Below, piece after piece: positions 1 through 4,388 of a stretch of DNA of 6,154 nucleotides. Below the pieces are notes generated by a model. It was given only the letters and a program-made list of their open reading frames with translations, was not told the origin of the DNA and searched no databases. Made by a program: the position numbers and the translations under genes. The stretch is from Clostridia bacterium (GTDB taxonomy: Bacteria; Bacillota; Clostridia; Christensenellales; Aristaeellaceae). The stretch covers positions 1 through 6,154 of the forward strand of contig JAFZLE010000314.1 of the NCBI GenBank assembly GCA_017551645.1, given 5' to 3'. How positions within the stretch are numbered: position 1 is the stretch's first letter; the number at the start of each line of letters is the position of its first letter.

Positions 1-158
1 ACGGCATGAGGGACGACAGAAAGTACAGCGTAAAGGCGCTGCTTGGGGCTTCTCCAAAACGTGTGCTGGTGGACGGCGATGAGATCGAGTTCACGATGGA
101 AGACATGTGGGCTTGTTTCGACATGGGAACCGGCACTTTGGCGAGGATAGAACTGTAA
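1..158 (+). CDS. C-terminal end of an unidentified protein (5' truncated by window edge)
   Basis: An open frame enters from the left edge (first whole codon at base 3) and ends at TAA 156-158, giving about 51 residues. The visible tail alternates short hydrophobic strands and turns, with the segments KRVLVDGDEIEF and TGTLARIEL. This beta-rich pattern resembles the closing beta-sandwich of some glycoside hydrolases, where a 'V.LDG..V.F' strand is followed by a final 'G.L.KIEL' strand. That resemblance is weak and is inference only; no catalytic part is visible, so no function is assigned. The stop lies three bases before the transporter ATG in the same frame, and the transporter's only likely ribosome site sits inside this gene's end, which suggests one transcript and coupled translation. 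Confidence 0.6.
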   Translation, partial: GMRDDRKYSVKALLGASPKRVLVDGDEIEFTMEDMWACFDMGTGTLARIEL

Positions 159-161
159 CGA

Positions 162-1055
162 ATGGAAAAACGCACGAAGACTCAATTCATACTTGCCTGC
201 GTGGCGGCAGTCATTACCAACGTGGTCTGGGGACTGTCATTTATAGGATCCAAGAAAGCGCTCGTCTCAGGCTTTGAACCCTTTACGCTGGTCACGGTCA
301 GGTTTGCCGTGTGCACGATGGGGCTACTCCCGGCGGCGCTGATCAGAAAAGAGAATCTTAGAATCGAGAAAAAGGACATACTGCCCTTGGTGCTCAGCGC
401 CTTGACGGGAGTCACGGTATACTTCTTTTTTGAACTCGAGGGAGTAAAGCGCCTGAGTGCGTCCACTGCCGCCCTGTTCATAGTTACCATACCAGTGATG
501 ACGCTGCTGTATTCGATCATATTCAAAGGCAGACGCCCGTCGATGGTATGCTATATAAGCATGGCGGCGTCGCTGATCGGGGTGTATCTCGTGGTCGCTT
601 CGGACAGGGCGGGAGACAGCGTGCAGGGTGCCTTGTTCATGTTTGCGGCATGCGTGTGCTGGGTCGCGTATATAGAGATCAGCCAAAGGCTCGTGCGCAA
701 ATACTCCCTGCTTACGGTCACTTTCTGGCAGGGCGTGATATCGCTTGTAACGCTTATACCCATGTGTTTTACCGAAAAAGTAAGATTTAGCGGGATACCA
801 TTGGACGCCTGGCTGTGGGCGGCGGTCTTCCTTGGCTTCATATGCTCCTGCGTCGCGTATATGCTTAACAACTACTCTATTTCAAAAATGTCCAGCGTAG
901 GCCACGCCGTTTTCCTGAACCTGAATCCAATAGCAGCCGCGATTGGAGGCTGGCTGATACTTGGCGAAGCCATGACGAAAAAAGCGATGATAGGCGCTTT
1001 GATAGTGCTTGGCAGCGTGTTTGTGCTGTCCCGGTCCGAACGTGAGACGGCATAG
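162..1055 (+). CDS. EamA/DMT-superfamily membrane transporter
   Basis: This 297-residue protein has about ten hydrophobic segments, roughly at residues 10-30, 40-61, 73-91, 97-121, 128-146, 155-175, 184-204, 216-234, 246-266 and 274-290. This is the size and 5+5 layout of the drug/metabolite transporter superfamily with two EamA halves (about 12-146 and 156-290). Family-like marks are the first-helix WGLSF (23-27), the polar exit of helix 4 into a basic loop (KGRR 122-125), and the ninth helix with NLNPI followed by GGWLILGE (253-269). Such proteins sit in the cytoplasmic membrane and export or import small metabolites; the substrate cannot be read from sequence. ATG 162 is preferred because the frame is closed by a stop six bases upstream. 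A GAGGA at 143-147 is a rather distant ribosome site (14 bases), consistent with translational coupling to the gene ending at 158. No terminator is visible after the stop. Confidence 0.9.
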   Translation: MEKRTKTQFILACVAAVITNVVWGLSFIGSKKALVSGFEPFTLVTVRFAVCTMGLLPAALIRKENLRIEKKDILPLVLSALTGVTVYFFFELEGVKRLSASTAALFIVTIPVMTLLYSIIFKGRRPSMVCYISMAASLIGVYLVVASDRAGDSVQGALFMFAACVCWVAYIEISQRLVRKYSLLTVTFWQGVISLVTLIPMCFTEKVRFSGIPLDAWLWAAVFLGFICSCVAYMLNNYSISKMSSVGHAVFLNLNPIAAAIGGWLILGEAMTKKAMIGALIVLGSVFVLSRSERETA

Positions 1056-1061
1056 TAATGT

Positions 1062-1090
1062 TTGACTTTAATGTAGCGTGATGATAAAAT
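1062..1090 (+). promoter_or_regulatory. Sigma-A/sigma-70 type promoter of the three-gene operon
   Basis: A near-consensus -35 TTGACT (1062-1067) and -10 TAAAAT (1085-1090) are separated by exactly 17 bases. They lie in the only sizeable intergenic gap on this strand. Transcription would start near 1096-1098, leaving a leader of about 20 bases with TAAGGAG (1106-1112), six bases before ATG 1119. The -10 lies inside a perfect inverted repeat (1081-1095). Box identity and spacing are seen; activity is inferred. Confidence 0.75.
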
Positions 1091-1095
1091 ATCAT
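1081..1095. repeat. Perfect 6-bp inverted repeat over the -10 box (possible operator)
   Basis: ATGATA (1081-1086), a three-base AAA spacer, and TATCAT (1090-1095) form a 15-base palindrome that covers the whole -10 hexamer of the operon promoter. A repressor dimer site in this place would block RNA polymerase. The arms are short and AT-rich, so chance is a real alternative, and no regulator gene lies in the window. It matches no operator that I recognise. Confidence 0.3.
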
Positions 1096-1118
1096 AAAGA
1101 AAAACTAAGGAGTGCAGT

Positions 1119-2015
1119 ATGAAAAAAACGCTTGCTATTCTTGCCGCGGGTATAGGGTCGCGTTTTGGCGGAGGCATAAAACAGCTGGAGCCGGTCGGCC
1201 CCTGCGGGGAGATCATAATCGATTATTCCATACATGACGCGATAAAAGCCGGATTTAATAAGATCGTGTTCATAATCCGCAAAAGCATTGAGTCGGATTT
1301 TGAGGAAATGATAGGCAGCCGTATCCGCGCGATCTGCGATAAACTGAACGTTGAGACCGCTTACGCATATCAGGAGCTCGAAAACATACCGTGTCCCGTG
1401 CCGGAGGGAAGGGCAAAGCCGTGGGGAACGGGCCATGCCGTGCTGGCGTGCAAAGGCATAATCAACGAGCCTTTCGCCGTTATCAATGCGGACGACTATT
1501 ACGGAAAACATGGATTCATGAAAGCCGCAGCTCAGCTCGAAAAGGGCACTTACGCCATGATAGGCTATATACTCGGCAATACGCTGTCCGACAACGGCGG
1601 CGTAACTCGCGGCATATGTAAAGTCGACATCAACGGCGCGCTTACAGGCATAGACGAGACGAAAGACATAGTGAAGTCCGGCGATAAGGCTCTTGTCGGG
1701 AACAGGGAGATCCCCATATCTTCGCTTGCCAGCATGAATTTCTGGTGCCTGCCCGCCTCGTTCATAAACGAGCTTGAAACGGGCTTTCCAAAATTCTTAA
1801 GCAGCATGAGCAATCCGCTCAAAGACGAATACCTTCTGCCCACGATTGTGGATGGGCTTATCCGCCGCGGCGAAAAAGTGGATGTGCTGCCCACTGACGA
1901 TAAGTGGTTCGGCGTGACTTACAAAGAGGATAAACCCGTCGTTGTGGAAAGCTTCAAACGCCTGTACGCTCAGGGAGAGTACAGCAAAGACCTGTATTCG
2001 GATATCTTTTGCTAA
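1119..2015 (+). CDS. NTP-transferase-fold sugar nucleotidyltransferase (NDP-sugar pyrophosphorylase-like)
   Basis: This 298-residue cytoplasmic enzyme would join a sugar phosphate to a nucleotide, releasing pyrophosphate. Near the N-terminus LAAGIGSRFGGGIKQ (8-22) is the nucleotide-binding signature with the conserved Arg15 and Lys21, followed by PVGPCGEIIIDYS (25-37), a typical family stretch. GRAKPWGTGHAV (97-108) is the base/ribose loop, and INADDYYG (122-129) carries the metal-binding aspartates D125/D126. NGGVTRG (159-165), MNFW (206-209) and WFGVTYKED (263-271) are further family-like blocks. Length fits a single-domain enzyme with no left-handed beta-helix or acyltransferase tail. The sugar and nucleotide cannot be told; UTP:glucose-1-phosphate-like or cytidylyltransferase-like activities are both possible. 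The start is firm: TAAGGAG at 1106-1112 with six-base spacing. It is the first gene after the promoter, and its product could feed envelope glycan synthesis, matching the wall-binding gene that follows. Confidence 0.85.
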   Translation: MKKTLAILAAGIGSRFGGGIKQLEPVGPCGEIIIDYSIHDAIKAGFNKIVFIIRKSIESDFEEMIGSRIRAICDKLNVETAYAYQELENIPCPVPEGRAKPWGTGHAVLACKGIINEPFAVINADDYYGKHGFMKAAAQLEKGTYAMIGYILGNTLSDNGGVTRGICKVDINGALTGIDETKDIVKSGDKALVGNREIPISSLASMNFWCLPASFINELETGFPKFLSSMSNPLKDEYLLPTIVDGLIRRGEKVDVLPTDDKWFGVTYKEDKPVVVESFKRLYAQGEYSKDLYSDIFC

Positions 2016-2023
2016 ATAGAATA

Positions 2024-3661
2024 ATGCGCCGGTATATTCTTGTTATTCTGACAATATGCCTTATATTCGCCCTGGCTGAGGATGCTGAGCTGCCCGTCTC
2101 CGAGCGGCTTAGTGACCTTGGCTATCTTTTTGACGAGCAGGGCGAAGTGCCGGAGTACGCCGTAAAAAACTTTCAGCGCGCGAACGCTCTGCCGGTCACG
2201 GGCATGCTTGACGAGAACACGCTCGATATAATGTTCTCCGACAAGGCGCTGTCGATAGACGAGTATATCTCACAAAGCACGCTCTATTCTGCCACGGATC
2301 TGTATTACACAGACATAGGCGGAGAAGTCGTCAGGCTCAAAAAGCGCCTGAACCTGCTCGGCTACTACGAAACTGATTTCGATGAAATATACGACCTGCC
2401 TACCGCGGAGGCCGTCGCGCGATTCCAGATGGCGAACGGATTAAACATCAACGGAGACGCCTGGGGTGCGACCGCAAAGAGGCTGTACAGCCCGTTCGTG
2501 GTGGAATTTGCCGATTATCCCCGGGAATTCGATCTGTCCCTCGGGGACAGCGGATACGCAGTAAAGCAAATGCAGGACATGCTTCTATCCTTGGGGTATT
2601 ATGGCGGCGAGCTCACCGGTTTGTACGGCAAGGAAACTTTTGAGGCGGTCAGGGCGTTTCAGAGGGCAAACGGGTACGACGCCGACGGCGTGTGGCATAT
2701 AGCATACAGCGTGCTTGCCCATAACTCACTGGTCAAATCCGCCGAGGAAGCAAATTCTGCGGCAGCATATGTTGTTCTGACGAATGGATATACGGGATAC
2801 GAAGTGGTTTCGATGGAAAACGCTCTGTATTCTCTGGGCTATTTTTCCGGGAAAGCCGACGAAGTCTTTGACGACAAAACAGAATTCGCACTGAAGCTGT
2901 TTCAGGAAGCCAACCAGCTGGAAGCTGACGGGCGGTACGGTTCGGATACCAGGGCGGTTCTGCTCGGGAACGGCGAAAAGACAGACTATACCCAGTTCAG
3001 GTATGACTGCATGGAAAAGACCGTGTGCCTGGGCGACAGGGGTTACGCCGTGTGGCTGCTCACTTCCAGGCTCAAGCAGCTGGGTTATCCAATAGACGTG
3101 ACGGAGAACTTTGACGAAAAGACGCTTGAGATCGTTCTGAAGTTTCAAAAGGCTGAGGGATTGGAACCCAGCGGCGAAACCGATGCGCCCACGCGCGCGA
3201 GACTCTATGAAGAAAACTGCATGACATACGCACATGCGGGCAAAGTGCTTGCGGGGATAGAGTCAGAGGAAGCGCTTGAAAGGCGGCGCGCGGCGCTTGA
3301 ACAGATGCTGACCGAGCTAATCGACATGCCCTACGCTGCCGGAATGACCGGACCGGACAGCTTTGGAGTGGGCGGATTCATATACTACTGCATGCAGAAA
3401 GTCGAAGTTGAGATGCCTCCCACCTGCGCACTGCAGTATGAACTGGCTGTGACAAAAGAAAGCTTCTCGATGGAGCCCGCAGATATAAAAAAACTGTCGC
3501 TGGTTTTCTTTGAGGCAGAGGAAACCATTTACAGCGGTATCGCGCTGGGTGAAGGGCTGATAGTCTACGCATCTCCGTTACAGGGTCATGTGACCACCAT
3601 ATCCGTAAGCGAGCTTATGGACAGTTATATATTCAAAGGAACGGTTGATCTGATTGACTGA
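2024..3661 (+). CDS. Secreted protein with five peptidoglycan-binding repeats and a degenerate NlpC/P60 domain
   Basis: The ATG start gives 545 residues (numbering used here). Residues 1-18 form a signal peptide: MRR, a hydrophobic core, then ALA at 16-18 as a likely signal-peptidase I site. Five PG_binding_1-like repeats follow at about 22-71, 96-156, 172-233, 254-315 and 335-396. Most show the pattern 'G..V..L...L..LGY', an acidic turn, and 'FQ.A.GL..DG' before a T...L helix; the first is shortest. A basic-acidic linker (about 406-424) leads to an NlpC/P60-like domain (425-545). There, MPY (435-437), GGF (450-452), LVFF, GIALGEG (505-511) and the closing strand line up with the family. The catalytic Cys and two His positions are Val449, Tyr503 and Tyr515, so hydrolysis is unlikely. 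The role is probably wall attachment or scaffolding outside the membrane. An in-frame TTG at 2009 would add MLNRI and overlap the previous gene by seven bases; GGA at 2000-2002 could serve it, whereas ATG 2024 has no clear ribosome site. The gene is co-transcribed with its neighbours. Confidence 0.88.
   Translation: MRRYILVILTICLIFALAEDAELPVSERLSDLGYLFDEQGEVPEYAVKNFQRANALPVTGMLDENTLDIMFSDKALSIDEYISQSTLYSATDLYYTDIGGEVVRLKKRLNLLGYYETDFDEIYDLPTAEAVARFQMANGLNINGDAWGATAKRLYSPFVVEFADYPREFDLSLGDSGYAVKQMQDMLLSLGYYGGELTGLYGKETFEAVRAFQRANGYDADGVWHIAYSVLAHNSLVKSAEEANSAAAYVVLTNGYTGYEVVSMENALYSLGYFSGKADEVFDDKTEFALKLFQEANQLEADGRYGSDTRAVLLGNGEKTDYTQFRYDCMEKTVCLGDRGYAVWLLTSRLKQLGYPIDVTENFDEKTLEIVLKFQKAEGLEPSGETDAPTRARLYEENCMTYAHAGKVLAGIESEEALERRRAALEQMLTELIDMPYAAGMTGPDSFGVGGFIYYCMQKVEVEMPPTCALQYELAVTKESFSMEPADIKKLSLVFFEAEETIYSGIALGEGLIVYASPLQGHVTTISVSELMDSYIFKGTVDLID
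3296..3658 (+). other. NlpC/P60-like domain lacking the catalytic triad (pseudo-peptidase domain)
   Basis: This is the C-terminal domain of the gene above. Active NlpC/P60 endopeptidases carry F-D-C-S-G-F around the nucleophile; here the same place reads FGVGGF (447-452), so Cys is Val449. The usual S-H-V-G-I-Y is IYSGIA, putting Tyr503 on the catalytic His. The later I-H-A is VYA, putting Tyr515 on the third position. The segment between the two His sites aligns without gaps, anchored by GI, GEG and A. Cys456 and Cys468 are present but lie 7 and 19 residues after the nucleophile site. The alignment was made by eye against the remembered family pattern. Confidence 0.7.
3635..3640 (+). promoter_or_regulatory. 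Possible ribosome-binding site for the TTG-start methyltransferase gene
   Basis: AAAGGA lies inside the end of the preceding gene, 13 bases before TTG 3654, which is longer than usual. No better-placed purine-rich site exists, and an in-frame TGA at 3651-3653 excludes any earlier start. Efficient translation probably relies on ribosomes finishing the overlapping upstream gene. Confidence 0.4.
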
Positions 3662-4388
3662 CATCGTTTTAAGTGAAGGCGAGCAGATCGACGATCTGCA
3701 AAACGGCCTGTTTATCATACAAAAGGATCATGGTTTCCGCTTCGGCACAGACGCGGTGCTGCTTAGTCATTTTGCGCATATAAAACACAATGCCCTTGTC
3801 GCGGACCTTGGCTGCGGCACGGGCATTATTGCTCTCCTGCTCGCAAAATTGAACCCTTCGTGCCACATAAAGGCTGTGGAGATAATTGGCGAAATGTGCG
3901 AAATGGCGCGCCGCTCAGTTGCGCTGAACAGTCTGCAGGAACGTATAGAAGTAATCGAATGCGACGTCCGGAACGCATGGAGCGCTCTGGGAGTCTCGAG
4001 ATTCGACCATGTGGTGTCAAACCCTCCGTATTATTCTGAGACTGCAGGTAAATACCCTTTAGAAAAGAATAAACAGGTCAGCCGAACGGAAAAAAGCATG
4101 GACATAGAGGACGTCTGCGCTGCGGCAAAACGGCTGCTCAAAAGCCGCGGCAGAATATCGCTGGTGTTTCCTGCATGGCGGTATAACGACGCCATTGACG
4201 CCATGAGAGAAAACATGATAGAGCCAAAACGTATCAGGTTCGTTCACGACACATTAAAACACCCCGCCAGCATAGTGCTGCTGGAGGGGGTAAAACAGGG
4301 CGGTCGGGAACTTACGGTGCTGCCGCCCATGATACTGAACGAAGCCGACGGCTCGCATACAGAGGAATGGCACGAGATCTACGGCTGA
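3654..4388 (+). CDS. trmN6: tRNA1(Val) adenine(37)-N6-methyltransferase family protein (TrmN6/YfiC-like)
   Basis: This 244-residue class I SAM-dependent methyltransferase would transfer a methyl group to N6 of an adenine, by family placement A37 of a tRNA. The N-terminal block is characteristic: IDDLQNGLFIIQ (12-23) and GFRFGTDAVLLSHF (27-40). Motif I, DLGCGTG (51-57), binds S-adenosylmethionine; AVEI near 75 is the acidic end of strand 2; NPPYY (123-127) is motif IV, the signature of amino-group N6-adenine methylation. Length is normal for the family. The start is TTG, directly after an in-frame TGA, and the residues from it match the expected family N-terminus. The gene overlaps the preceding one by eight bases, and its end overlaps the opposing branching-enzyme gene by ten. 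In many Firmicutes this gene is followed by the rRNA methyltransferase gene rsmI; here it is not. Related N6-adenine or RsmC-like methyltransferases are alternatives, but the N-terminal block favours TrmN6. Confidence 0.87.
   Translation: MTDIVLSEGEQIDDLQNGLFIIQKDHGFRFGTDAVLLSHFAHIKHNALVADLGCGTGIIALLLAKLNPSCHIKAVEIIGEMCEMARRSVALNSLQERIEVIECDVRNAWSALGVSRFDHVVSNPPYYSETAGKYPLEKNKQVSRTEKSMDIEDVCAAAKRLLKSRGRISLVFPAWRYNDAIDAMRENMIEPKRIRFVHDTLKHPASIVLLEGVKQGGRELTVLPPMILNEADGSHTEEWHEIYG

Noticed and set aside
1136..1184. Extra glycine in the nucleotide-binding signature of the nucleotidyltransferase as an anomaly
   Set aside because: The spacing RFGGGIKQ differs by one residue from RYGGLKQ in some relatives, but similar spacing is, as I recall it, common in Clostridia homologues and the key Arg and Lys are kept.
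2033..2059. Lipoprotein signal (LTIC) in the PG-binding protein
   Set aside because: The residue before Cys12 is Ile, not Gly/Ala/Ser, and an ALA signal-peptidase I site follows at 16-18; an ordinary secreted protein is more likely.
2726..3235. A 169-codon open frame on the minus strand
   Set aside because: It is antisense to the well-supported PG-binding repeats and has no recognisable domain in its translation.
3645..3653. Earlier TTG start for the methyltransferase gene
   Set aside because: TTG 3645 is in frame but is followed two codons later by TGA at 3651-3653, so it cannot start this protein.
4343..4353. Small inverted repeat AGCCGACGGCT as a terminator for glgB
   Set aside because: The stem is only four bases with a three-base loop and there is no T tract on the minus strand; it lies in trmN6 codons and is best explained by chance.
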